Source: an uncultured Erysipelotrichaceae bacterium (GTDB lineage: Bacteria > Bacillota_I > Bacilli_A > Erysipelotrichales > Erysipelotrichaceae). Taken from it: a stretch of DNA of 64,000 bases. The notes beneath the pieces are model-generated. The model saw only the letters and a program-made list of their open reading frames with translations. It searched no databases and was not told the DNA's origin. Shown here one piece after another: positions 1-8,185 of the stretch. The translations under genes and the position numbers were made by a program. The stretch lies in contig CAMCRE010000006.1 in assembly GCA_945877255.1 (NCBI GenBank), forward strand, positions 21,270 to 85,269. The letters run 5' to 3'. Positions within the stretch are counted from its first letter, which is position 1, and the number at the start of each line of letters is the position of its first letter.

Positions 1-1071
1 ACTATCTGATAAAATATCTAATCCTAAATTTCCCATGTAAATTGTTTGTTCTTTTGCAACACTTAAAGCTCCTTGTGGTAAACTAGATGCTAAAAGTGGA
101 TCTAGTTCACTATGTTCAAGTTCAAGTTGTGTTTCATTACTTGGAATAATTTTTTTAATGAACATAATAATAACGTTAATAAGTGGATACACTAATAATG
201 CGGTAGTGGTATTAAATATAATATGTGCAGCACCTATTTGCATCATTGGTGATAAATTTAATGACTGACTAATGTATTGCACTAAATTAACATACGGTAT
301 AAGTAATATCATAAATATTAACGTACCGAAAACATTGAAGAAAACGTGTATAGATGCAGCACGTAGTGATGCACGGTTACCACCTAAACTTGCTAAAATT
401 GCGGTTACAGTTGTACCAATGTTTGAACCTAATACGAGTGGGATAGCTGCTAATAATGTAATAGAGCCAGATTCGTATAGTTTCTGCACAATTCCAACGA
501 ATGCACTTGAAGATTGAATTACACCACTAATTAAAGTTCCAGCAATTAATCCAATTAGTCCATTGTCGTTACTTGCTTTCGCAAATGCAGTAAATTGTGG
601 TAAATCTTTAAGATTTTTTAATTCTGATCCCATCATTGCTAGACCAAAAAATAATACACCGAATCCTAAAATAATTTCACCAATATAATTAACTTTTTTC
701 TTTGTGGAGAATGCTACAAGTAATACACCCAGAAACACAAAGTATAATGATAATTCTTCAACTTTTAATCCGATTAAGATAGCGGTAATTGTAGTACCGA
801 TATTTGCACCAATAATAATACCAAATACTTGATCTAATCGCATTAATCCGGCACGAACGAATCCGATTGCGATAGCAGTAGTTGCACTTGAAGATTGAAT
901 AAACGCTGTTACAATCGTTCCGACTAATATTCCTTTCCAAGGTTTATTGGTGAATTTTTCAATATAGTATTTTAATTTATTACCTGCAATATTTTTTAAT
1001 CCAGTTCCCATATAATGAATACCGAACATAAATAAAGCAAAACCACCTAATATATATTTAAAATCTATCAT
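1..1071 (-). CDS. Na+/phosphate cotransporter family protein (partial, C-terminus beyond window)
   Basis: The minus strand is open from an ATG at 1071 to the window edge (357 codons, no stop). The start is preceded by GGAGG five bases upstream. The translation is highly hydrophobic and holds the duplicated signature of the Na/Pi cotransporter (NptA/PNaS) family: QSSSATTA near residues 59-66 and QSSSA near residue 186, each followed by an N-I-G-T-T segment. The family imports inorganic phosphate with sodium across the cytoplasmic membrane. The last visible residues (about 300-357) are hydrophilic and may begin the cytoplasmic PhoU-like tail found in many members. Family call is firm; substrate is inferred. 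Confidence 0.9.
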   Translation of the reverse strand, partial: MIDFKYILGGFALFMFGIHYMGTGLKNIAGNKLKYYIEKFTNKPWKGILVGTIVTAFIQSSSATTAIAIGFVRAGLMRLDQVFGIIIGANIGTTITAILIGLKVEELSLYFVFLGVLLVAFSTKKKVNYIGEIILGFGVLFFGLAMMGSELKNLKDLPQFTAFAKASNDNGLIGLIAGTLISGVIQSSSAFVGIVQKLYESGSITLLAAIPLVLGSNIGTTVTAILASLGGNRASLRAASIHVFFNVFGTLIFMILLIPYVNLVQYISQSLNLSPMMQIGAAHIIFNTTTALLVYPLINVIIMFIKKIIPSNETQLELEHSELDPLLASSLPQGALSVAKEQTIYMGNLGLDILSDS

Positions 1072-1180
1072 AGATACCTCCATTAAGTCCGAGTTTATTT
1101 TAACATAAAGATTATACAATTACTAATTATATATAGATTTAATATTAAAAATAATATAAATTAATCATTTTGCATTATAT

Positions 1181-1214
1181 AAAAAAGAGTAAAATGCAAA
1201 ATTTACTCTTTTTT
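1181..1214 (-). terminator. intrinsic terminator of the 1203-1571 gene
   Basis: A 13-bp perfect stem (1181-1193 with 1202-1214) carries A and T runs on its flanks. On the minus strand it begins at the stop codon of the small membrane gene and ends in a T run. It could also work in the other direction. Confidence 0.75.
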
Positions 1215-1571
1215 AAAAATTTTTGAAATTAATGCGCAAAGTATTGTGAAAATTATAAAGATGATCATTGTTAAGTATTCAAATTGCGGAATTAAAAACG
1301 GAATCAAAGGTATCGTTATTGCGACATATGCTTGAACAATTAAGATACGCAAGTGATAAATTTTTTTAATAATCATCGTAATGACTAATGATATTGTTGC
1401 AACTGTAAAAAGTATTGCCCATAAAATTAAATAACGATGATAGTTAGTAGTAATATTTAAAGGATAATTAAATTTTGTACTTTGGTAGTAAATGCTTTGA
1501 ATACATACAATAACCACAAATAAGGTAAACGTTAAATTAGTAATGAATGTAACTTGTTTTTGTTGTGACAT
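1203..1571 (-). CDS. small four-helix membrane protein, unknown function
   Basis: This 122-residue ORF has a good ribosome site (GAAAGGAG nine bases before the ATG), an upstream extended -10 and its own terminator, so it is probably real. It shows about four hydrophobic segments (near residues 9-26, 47-67, 74-92 and 97-117) separated by short charged loops, and ends in a lysine-rich tail. I recognise no family motif. It is transcribed toward the phosphate transporter gene but has its own terminator. Confidence 0.65.
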   Translation of the reverse strand: MSQQKQVTFITNLTFTLFVVIVCIQSIYYQSTKFNYPLNITTNYHRYLILWAILFTVATISLVITMIIKKIYHLRILIVQAYVAITIPLIPFLIPQFEYLTMIIFIIFTILCALISKIFKKE

Positions 1572-1615
1572 AAATTATTTCTCCTTTCAATTATTAAATA
1601 ATTTTCTATATCTTA

Positions 1616-1646
1616 ATTATACATCATTTCCAAAAAAAATAAACAA
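1616..1646 (-). promoter_or_regulatory. promoter of the small membrane gene
   Basis: On the minus strand TATAAT lies at 1616-1621, with TTGTTT at 1641-1646 as a loose -35 (19-base spacer). The ATG lies 45 bases downstream. Confidence 0.4.
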
Positions 1647-1785
1647 AAATATCAAAAAAATGTTTAAAAGTATAAAAAATACTAAAAAAGACAATATCTA
1701 TAGTAAAAAATCGTTAAAAAATTTAATAAAATTAGCTTAAATAGCCATTTTTTAGAATGTCGAATAGTTATAAGTGCATGATTTT

Positions 1786-1815
1786 TTGCATTCATAAAAT
1801 AATGTATGGTATAAT
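1786..1815 (+). promoter_or_regulatory. promoter of the prsA-like operon
   Basis: TTGCAT (1786-1791) and TATAAT (1810-1815) are 18 bases apart, with TGG directly before the -10 (extended -10). Translation starts at 1839 after an AAGGAGG ribosome site. Confidence 0.6.
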
Positions 1816-1838
1816 AAAAAGTATCTAAGGAGGTATTT

Positions 1839-2873
1839 ATGAAAGATGTATTAAAAAAACACTGGTTTATTTCAGCAGTTATTGGAATAATTGTAGTGTT
1901 TGGATCATTATTAATTTATTCTAATGTTAAAGATAAATTACCAGGAAAAAAAGTAGATGGCAAAGATGTTGTTGCCGTATTTAATAACCAAAATATTTTT
2001 GCAGATGATGTATTTGCGAAGGCGAAAGAATCAAATGGTGGACAAGTAATACCAACGTTAATTTTTGATGCATTATTTGATCAAGCAGTTGAAACAACAG
2101 ATGCGATAAAAAAAGAAGTTGCTACAAAGCAACAACAAATTATTGACAATTTCAAAAATAAAAGTGGTGATAAATATCAAGAAGAAATTGGAACAGCTTT
2201 AAAACAATTAGGATATAGCAATGGTTTCCAAGATTTAGCTAAATATGTTACAACACAAGTTAAATCACAAACAGTAATTGAAAACTATATTCTTGCTAAT
2301 AAAGATAAATATTTTACAGAAATTGATTCTAAAAAAGGACGTGTCGTTTCACATATCCTAGTAAAATATCCTACTTTAACAGCAGCAGAAAAAGAAGGAA
2401 AAACAGCTGAAGAAATTACAAAATTGCAAAATGAAAAAAATGCTGCAAGTGAAGCTGAGCTAACAACTAAAAAAACAAATATTGATAAAGAATTAGAAAC
2501 TAAAGCGTTTGATGAAGTTGCATCACAACATTCTGAAGATGAAGCTTCAAAAGTTCAAAAAGGAAGCTTAGGATACGTTAATTCAGAAACATCATTTGTG
2601 AAAGAATTTTTAGATGCAGCATTAGCACTTAATGAAGGTGAAGTAAGTGGTTGGATTAAAACACAATATGGTTACCATAAAATTAAAGTTGACTTAGTTG
2701 GTGCTGAAAAATTAATCGCTAATTCAACATACAAAACACAAATTTTAAATGCGATTATTCAACAACATAAAGATATTTACTTATTATCGATTAAAGATTT
2801 AGCAACAAAATTCCCGATTCAAAGTGAAGACCCAACAGTTAAAAAAATTGTTGAGGAATTATTTAAAGAATAG
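1839..2873 (+). CDS. prsA: PrsA-like membrane-anchored peptidyl-prolyl isomerase (foldase)
   Basis: The 344-residue protein has an N-terminal hydrophobic anchor (about residues 9-27) without a lipobox cysteine, unlike the usual PrsA lipoprotein. A helical region follows, then a parvulin-type rotamase domain from about residue 165 (SHILVKY) to 285 (GSLGYV ... FVKEFLDAAL ... GYHKIKV). The parvulin fold contains an extra charged helical stretch of roughly 30-40 residues after SHILVKY. PrsA proteins fold secreted proteins after Sec export on the outer membrane face. It is followed after 9 bases by a second, more diverged PrsA-like gene. Family is clear; membrane anchoring in place of lipidation is read from the sequence. 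Confidence 0.8.
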   Translation: MKDVLKKHWFISAVIGIIVVFGSLLIYSNVKDKLPGKKVDGKDVVAVFNNQNIFADDVFAKAKESNGGQVIPTLIFDALFDQAVETTDAIKKEVATKQQQIIDNFKNKSGDKYQEEIGTALKQLGYSNGFQDLAKYVTTQVKSQTVIENYILANKDKYFTEIDSKKGRVVSHILVKYPTLTAAEKEGKTAEEITKLQNEKNAASEAELTTKKTNIDKELETKAFDEVASQHSEDEASKVQKGSLGYVNSETSFVKEFLDAALALNEGEVSGWIKTQYGYHKIKVDLVGAEKLIANSTYKTQILNAIIQQHKDIYLLSIKDLATKFPIQSEDPTVKKIVEELFKE

Positions 2874-2882
2874 GAGGAAATT

Positions 2883-3743
2883 ATGAAAAAAGTTATATTA
2901 TCAAGTTTGGTAGCATTACTATTCTTAACAAGTTGTAAAGATGCAGTAACTAAAGTATCTGATACTTCTTCAGTATTAGTAACTATCGGAAATAAAAAAA
3001 TTACTAAAGGTGAAGTAGCGAGTGCATTCTCTTCTTATAAATATAGTGCAACATTAGAGTTAGTGAAAAAATCACTATATGATGAATATGTACCGATTAA
3101 TGATGAAGTAAATCAATTAGTTTCTAAAAAAATTGAAGAAATGAAAAAATTAAGCGAAGCTTCTAATGTTAAATGGGAAGACAGTTTAAAAAACGCAAAT
3201 ATTACAGAAGAAGAATATAAAACAAACGTATTGTTGCCATCAATTAGAGCAGACTTACTAGCAAAAAAATATGTGAACGAACAATTTGCAACAGTAGCAT
3301 CTAAATTTGGTTTAATTAAATTTGAAATTTTAGAAGTTTCAAGTGAAGAAAATGCAAATAAAGCAATTGAACAAATTAAAGCAGGAAAATCATTTGAAGA
3401 AACAGCAAAAGCTATGGGAGTACTTAACCAATTTAATGGTAAACCAACAGTTGCATATGTCAATTCATCTGTTGTAGTTGCTGATGTTTATACAGCGATT
3501 AACGCAAGTGAAGTGAATACAGTTCAAAAAGTAACTGCAAGTTCAGGTAGTTTTTATGTATACCGATTGATTAGTAAAGATCCAACACAATTTAAAGATG
3601 AAGCAATTACTTCGATATTGACGTCTTCTATTATTGTGAACGAAGCATTAGGATTTTATATTGCTGAGAAAAAAATCAAAATTTACGACATTGATGTATA
3701 CAAACAATTTGAAGAAAACTATAAATCAGCTATTCAAAAATAA
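2883..3743 (+). CDS. PrsA/SurA-like lipoprotein with degenerate rotamase region
   Basis: The 286-residue protein starts with a lysine pair, a hydrophobic segment and the lipobox L-T-S-C, so it is expected to be lipidated at Cys18. The layout then resembles PrsA: a short strand segment (VTIGNKKITKGEV), a helical part, and a C-terminal region where the rotamase domain would be. That region (about 140-235) keeps the general pattern (FEILEVSSEENANKAIEQIKAGKSF-like helix) but lacks the S-H-I-L and G-Y-H motifs. It may be a chaperone without isomerase activity. The close pairing with the preceding gene suggests co-transcription and a joint role in protein folding outside the membrane. Confidence 0.65.
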   Translation: MKKVILSSLVALLFLTSCKDAVTKVSDTSSVLVTIGNKKITKGEVASAFSSYKYSATLELVKKSLYDEYVPINDEVNQLVSKKIEEMKKLSEASNVKWEDSLKNANITEEEYKTNVLLPSIRADLLAKKYVNEQFATVASKFGLIKFEILEVSSEENANKAIEQIKAGKSFEETAKAMGVLNQFNGKPTVAYVNSSVVVADVYTAINASEVNTVQKVTASSGSFYVYRLISKDPTQFKDEAITSILTSSIIVNEALGFYIAEKKIKIYDIDVYKQFEENYKSAIQK

Positions 3744-3771
3744 GACGTAATCTGATGATTATGTCTTTTTA
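3743..3771 (+). terminator. terminator of the prsA-like operon
   Basis: A 9-bp stem (3743-3751 with 3758-3766, one G-T pair) has a 6-base loop and is followed by a T run. It overlaps the stop codon. Confidence 0.75.
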
Positions 3772-3802
3772 TTAAAAAGGTCTAGAAAAACTATTAATAA
3801 TT

Positions 3803-3811
3803 TGGTATAAT
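3803..3811 (+). promoter_or_regulatory. extended -10 promoter before the VanY-like gene
   Basis: TGGTATAAT lies at 3803-3811; the -35 region (about 3783-3788) matches the consensus poorly. The ATG follows at 3829 with GAGGTGAT as ribosome site. Confidence 0.6.
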
Positions 3812-3828
3812 ATGAAAGAGGTGATTTC

Positions 3829-4758
3829 ATGAAAGAAAGAAAAATAAGAATTGATCGAATACTAAGTATCGTTGTGATAGCAGTATTATTAGCGACAACG
3901 ATAATGTTTGCGATAAAGCTACTTTCTGGAAAATCGTATAAAGAACTACCAAAACAAACATATATTATTAAAGATATTCAAGAATTACAAGCAGAAAAAG
4001 TATATGTAGCAGCTTTACTAACGAAAAAACATGATTTAAGTTTATTAAATGATACGCAAAAAAATACTTTTAATGAAAAAAGAGAAAAATTATTAGAAGC
4101 GAGTAAAACACAAACGAATTTAGAAAAACTACAACAAGCAAGAATAGATTTTGAATTAGCAAGTTATGATGTTGAGAAAAAACTAGCAGCTAAAGATTAT
4201 ACTGCAATCACTGTTGAAAACGGTGTGCATCGTGTTAATGGACAAGTTATCGTGAATAAACGTTATGCGTTACCATCAACTTATAATCCAAAAGAAGTGC
4301 CAGAAGCAAAAAACGCTTTTTTAAAACTAATTAATGCAATGCAAGCAGACCAATTACCTGTAAGTAGTAGTTATAAAGGATATTTTGATTTTAAAGCACA
4401 AGAAATCATTTATAGTGAAGTGTTTTATAAAGAAAAGCAAACAGTTGCAGATGCAACGGTAGCTAGAGCGGGGCATTCTGAAAGTCAAACAGGATTAACA
4501 TACACGGTACTCAACCGTGCAGGTGCGGTATTAGGAACACATGAAGAAGACCAGAAATCAATAGAATGGATTAAACAACACGCCAGCAAATATGGTTTTA
4601 TTATTAGATATCCAGAAGGTAAAGAAGAAATAACGGGATTTAAAGCAACTAATGCAATATTAAGATACGTTGGTGTGGAAGTTGCAAAAGCAATACAAAC
4701 AGAAAATAAATCGTTTGAAGAGTTTTTTAATATTAAAGGCGGAACGTATGAGCAATAA
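3829..4758 (+). CDS. VanY/LdcB-family (M15B) peptidase homologue, predicted inactive
   Basis: The 309-residue protein has an N-terminal membrane anchor (about residues 12-31), a charged helical region, and a C-terminal M15B D-alanyl-D-alanine/L,D-carboxypeptidase-like fold recognisable from SESQTGL (217-223), YGFIIRYPEGKEEITG and LRYVG (278-282). Active members read S-E-H-Q-T-G-L-A-x-D and E-P-W-H-x-R-Y-V-G. Here the zinc His is Ser219, the zinc Asp is Thr226, the catalytic Glu is Thr274 and the last zinc His is Ile277. Every metal ligand and the catalytic base are therefore gone although the surrounding scaffold is well kept. It probably binds peptidoglycan stem peptides or a partner rather than cutting. 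It overlaps the following DUF4256 gene by 11 bases. Confidence 0.8.
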   Translation: MKERKIRIDRILSIVVIAVLLATTIMFAIKLLSGKSYKELPKQTYIIKDIQELQAEKVYVAALLTKKHDLSLLNDTQKNTFNEKREKLLEASKTQTNLEKLQQARIDFELASYDVEKKLAAKDYTAITVENGVHRVNGQVIVNKRYALPSTYNPKEVPEAKNAFLKLINAMQADQLPVSSSYKGYFDFKAQEIIYSEVFYKEKQTVADATVARAGHSESQTGLTYTVLNRAGAVLGTHEEDQKSIEWIKQHASKYGFIIRYPEGKEEITGFKATNAILRYVGVEVAKAIQTENKSFEEFFNIKGGTYEQ

Positions 4759-5272
4759 TTTAAAATCAATATTGAAAGAAAGATTTATCATAAATCAACA
4801 ATGGTATCCTACAACAAAATGGGAAGAAGTAGAAAAAGTATTAAGTGAAGATGTACTTCGATCTTTACAGTATATGGAAGAAACAGCGGGTGAAGTGGCA
4901 TTAGTATCCGTCACAGACAATGCTTTTGTGTTTATGGATACATCGAAGGAAACACCAAAACGTGTTAATATGTGTTATGATGCCGAAGCGAGAATTAAAA
5001 GAAAAAAATTTCCACCAAATTCTAGTGCAATGGAAGATGCATTACAACATAACATTACGTTATTAACTGAAGCAGAATATTATGCATTACAAGAAAAATT
5101 TGCGTTTGACTTAAAAACGAGTAGTTGGATTTTAACACCTGAAAAAATAAGAAATTTAAAAGGAGCGTTATTTTGCGATCGTCGTTATGATACAGTGTTT
5201 ACGTATCATAATGGTGCAGATTCTTATTATGCATCACGCGGATATCGCGCAAAATTAGTTGTGAATAAATAA
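4748..5272 (+). CDS. DUF4256 family protein
   Basis: I start this gene at the ATG at 4748, which overlaps the stop of the previous gene, giving 174 residues; longer upstream starts in this frame would run through the VanY-like gene. The conserved core of DUF4256 is visible: a M-x-x-T-x-G-E segment, the C-Y-D-x-E-A-R motif, the D-L-K-T-S-S-W segment, and the strongly conserved GALFCDRRYDTVF-Y-H-N-G-A-x-S-Y-Y-A-x-R-G-Y-R block near the C-terminus. The biochemical function of the family is unknown to me. No signal peptide is seen, so it should be cytosolic, in contrast to its surface-anchored upstream partner. Confidence 0.85.
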   Translation: MSNNLKSILKERFIINQQWYPTTKWEEVEKVLSEDVLRSLQYMEETAGEVALVSVTDNAFVFMDTSKETPKRVNMCYDAEARIKRKKFPPNSSAMEDALQHNITLLTEAEYYALQEKFAFDLKTSSWILTPEKIRNLKGALFCDRRYDTVFTYHNGADSYYASRGYRAKLVVNK

Positions 5273-5300
5273 ACACTTTACAAATATTGTAGAGTGTTTT
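5271..5300 (+). terminator. terminator after the DUF4256 gene
   Basis: A 12-13 bp hairpin (5271-5283 with 5287-5299, one G-T pair, 3-base loop) is followed by T residues. Confidence 0.75.
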
Positions 5301-5342
5301 AAATTTTAATAAAGTACTTAAAATGATAAAAAAAGAAGTATT

Positions 5343-5351
5343 TGGTATAAT
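5343..5351 (+). promoter_or_regulatory. extended -10 promoter of uvrA
   Basis: TGGTATAAT at 5343-5351 lies 16 bases before the uvrA ATG, leaving a leader of only about 10 bases that holds the AGAGGT ribosome site. Confidence 0.6.
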
Positions 5352-5367
5352 TGAGTAGAGGTAGAAT

Positions 5368-8184
5368 ATGAAAAATGATGTGATAGTAATTAAAGGTGCA
5401 AAAGAAAATAATTTAAAAAATATTGATTTAGTTGTTCCAAAAAATAAATTAGTGATTATGTCAGGTGTAAGTGGGAGTGGTAAAACATCATTAGCGTTTG
5501 ACACAATTTATGCCGAAGGGCAAAGAAGATATATGGAATCACTAAGTGCATACGCACGTCAATTTTTAGGAAACAGTGAAAAGCCAAATGTGGAAAGCAT
5601 TGAAGGATTATCACCAGCTATTGCAATAGATCAAAAAACGACACATAACAATCCTAGATCAACAGTAGGAACTGTAACTGAAATTTATGACTATTTAAGA
5701 TTATTGTTTGCGCGAATTGGAACGCCATACTGTGCGAAACATCAAATCGAGATTCAAAGTCAATCGCTCCAACAAATAGTTGATCGTATTATGCAATTAG
5801 AAGATAAAACGCGAATACAAATTTTAGCACCAATTGTAAAAGAAAAGAAAGGAACACATAAAGAGTTATTAGATAATTTAATTAAACAAGGGTTTTTAAG
5901 AATACGTCATAATGGTGAAATAAAATTACTGGAAGAAGTAACATTAGAAAAAAATAAAAAACATACTATTGAAGTAGTTGTAGATAGAATTGTGAAATCA
6001 AACGATAGTTCACGATTGTTTGATTCTTTAGAAACAGCAATTAAATTAGGAGAAGGAATTTGTATTGTGGTGCTTCATGATGCAGAATGGCTTTTCTCTA
6101 CGAATCATGCTTGTCATGAATGTGGATTTTCGATTCCTAACTTAGAACCACGCTTATTTTCATTTAATGCACCTTTAGGTGCTTGTGATAAATGTAATGG
6201 ATTAGGTGTTGTACAATCTGTTGATGTGGACTTTTTAATTCCAGATAAAAACTTATCACTTGAAGAAGGTGCGATTATTTATTATAAAAATATTATAGAA
6301 AAAGACAATATCGATTGGAAAAGATTTAAAATACTATGTGATTATTATGAAGTAGATACAACGATTCCATATCATGCTATTCCCGCCAACAAGTTAAAAT
6401 ATATATTGTTTGGGAGTGAAGAACCAATTAAATATGCACTAGAACTAAAAAGTGGTAGTACGATTCGTCGCCATGATTATATCGAAGGAATTGTGACATT
6501 AATTGAAAGAAGATATCGTGAAACAACAAGTAATATGGTACGTGAATGGTTGAACGGCTTTATGAGTGACACGATATGTCCAACTTGTTTAGGGAAACGT
6601 TTAAAACAAGAAGCACTATGTGTTAAAGTGAATGGATTAGATATTGCAGAAGTTTGTCAATTATCAATTAAAGAAGCAATTAACTTTATCGAGAATTTAA
6701 AATTAAGTTCTGAAAAGCAACAAATCGCAGAATTAATTATTAAAGAAATTAAAGAAAGATTATCTTTTTTAAATGATGTAGGATTGAATTACTTAACATT
6801 AAATCGTTTAGCTGGAACATTATCTGGTGGTGAGGCACAAAGAATTCGTCTAGCAACACAAATAGGTTCAAAATTAACAGGCGTATTATATGTTTTAGAC
6901 GAACCGAGTATCGGGTTACATCAACGCGATAACGATAAATTAATTACAACATTAAAACATATGCGAGATTTAGGTAACACGTTGATTGTTGTTGAACATG
7001 ATGAAGATACAATGAAAGAAAGTGACTATATTATTGATATTGGTCCTGGAGCTGGAATTTATGGTGGTGAAGTGATGGCGGTAGGCACACCACAAGAAGT
7101 CGGTGAAAATGAAAACTCCATTACCGGAAAATATTTATCCGGCAAACTAGCGATTGATATTCCTAAAAAACGCCGTAATACAACTGGAAATTATATTGAA
7201 GTGATAGGAGCCTCTGAAAATAATTTAAAAAACGTTACGGTTAAGTTTCCACTAAATGTGTTGACATTAGTAACAGGGGTAAGTGGATCTGGAAAAAGTA
7301 GTTTAGTTAACGAAGTTTTAGCAAAAGCTATCCACTATCAATTAGGAAAATCTAAAGTAAAACCAGGTAAACATAAAAACATTAAAGGTTTAGAACATAT
7401 TGATAAATTAATTGAAATTTCGCAAGATCCAATTGGAAGAACACCACGTTCTAATCCAGCCACATATACAGGTGTATTTGATGATATTCGCGATTTATAT
7501 GCATTAACACCCATGGCTAAAATGAAAGCATTTGATAAAGGTAGATTTTCATTTAACGTTAAAGGTGGAAGATGTGAAGCATGTCAAGGTGATGGAATAA
7601 AAAAAATTTCAATGCATTTTTTACCAGATGTATATGTTGATTGTGAAGTGTGTAAAGGAAAAAGATATACCGAAGATACATTACAAGTAAAATATAAAGA
7701 TAAAAATATTTATGATGTGTTAATGATGTCTGTTGATGAAGCACTATTGTTTTTTGATGCACATCACAAAATAAAAAATAAAATAAAAACTTTACAAGAT
7801 GTCGGGTTAGGTTATATCAAACTTGGACAATCTGCGACAACATTATCAGGTGGAGAAGCACAACGTGTTAAATTAGCTAGTGAATTAAGTAAGAAAGCAA
7901 CTGGAAAAACAATGTTTATTTTAGATGAACCAACAACAGGACTACATACGCATGATGTTAAAAAGTTAATCCACATTTTACAAACGATTGTGGATAAAGG
8001 AGATAGTGTTGTAGTAATTGAACATAATTTAGATGTGATTAAATCTGCTGATTATATTATTGATATCGGATACGAAGGTGGCGATCGTGGTGGTGAAATT
8101 ATTGCGGTTGGTACACCAGAGCAAGTCGCAAACAACAATAAAAGTTACACAGGAATGTATTTAAAAAAAATAATGGAGAAATAA
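5368..8184 (+). CDS. uvrA: excinuclease ABC subunit A
   Basis: The 938-residue protein has the tandem ABC layout of UvrA. The first Walker A is G-V-S-G-S-G-K-T (near residue 33), with the signature L-S-G-G-E-A-Q-R-I-R near 489 and a D-E-P-S-I-G-L Walker B region. The second half repeats this (G-V-S-G-S-G-K-S near 637; L-S-G-G-E-A-Q-R-V near 827; D-E-P-T-T-G-L). Zinc-binding cysteine pairs are present (C-H-E-C ... C-D-K-C; C-P-T-C; C-E-A-C ... C-E-V-C). UvrA scans DNA for bulky lesions and loads UvrB; uvrC lies at 40 kb and uvrB is not in this window. Length is normal. It is followed after one base by hprK. Confidence 0.97.
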   Translation: MKNDVIVIKGAKENNLKNIDLVVPKNKLVIMSGVSGSGKTSLAFDTIYAEGQRRYMESLSAYARQFLGNSEKPNVESIEGLSPAIAIDQKTTHNNPRSTVGTVTEIYDYLRLLFARIGTPYCAKHQIEIQSQSLQQIVDRIMQLEDKTRIQILAPIVKEKKGTHKELLDNLIKQGFLRIRHNGEIKLLEEVTLEKNKKHTIEVVVDRIVKSNDSSRLFDSLETAIKLGEGICIVVLHDAEWLFSTNHACHECGFSIPNLEPRLFSFNAPLGACDKCNGLGVVQSVDVDFLIPDKNLSLEEGAIIYYKNIIEKDNIDWKRFKILCDYYEVDTTIPYHAIPANKLKYILFGSEEPIKYALELKSGSTIRRHDYIEGIVTLIERRYRETTSNMVREWLNGFMSDTICPTCLGKRLKQEALCVKVNGLDIAEVCQLSIKEAINFIENLKLSSEKQQIAELIIKEIKERLSFLNDVGLNYLTLNRLAGTLSGGEAQRIRLATQIGSKLTGVLYVLDEPSIGLHQRDNDKLITTLKHMRDLGNTLIVVEHDEDTMKESDYIIDIGPGAGIYGGEVMAVGTPQEVGENENSITGKYLSGKLAIDIPKKRRNTTGNYIEVIGASENNLKNVTVKFPLNVLTLVTGVSGSGKSSLVNEVLAKAIHYQLGKSKVKPGKHKNIKGLEHIDKLIEISQDPIGRTPRSNPATYTGVFDDIRDLYALTPMAKMKAFDKGRFSFNVKGGRCEACQGDGIKKISMHFLPDVYVDCEVCKGKRYTEDTLQVKYKDKNIYDVLMMSVDEALLFFDAHHKIKNKIKTLQDVGLGYIKLGQSATTLSGGEAQRVKLASELSKKATGKTMFILDEPTTGLHTHDVKKLIHILQTIVDKGDSVVVIEHNLDVIKSADYIIDIGYEGGDRGGEIIAVGTPEQVANNNKSYTGMYLKKIMEK

Positions 8185-8185
8185 T

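Noticed and set aside
272..940. Short ORFs on both strands inside the first kilobase
   Set aside because: They lie in other frames of the continuous minus-strand Na/Pi cotransporter, which has the family motifs.
1543..1740. 65-codon + strand ORF rich in Lys, Asn and Ile
   Set aside because: It has no ribosome site, spans the promoter region of the minus-strand gene and reads like translated AT-rich spacer.
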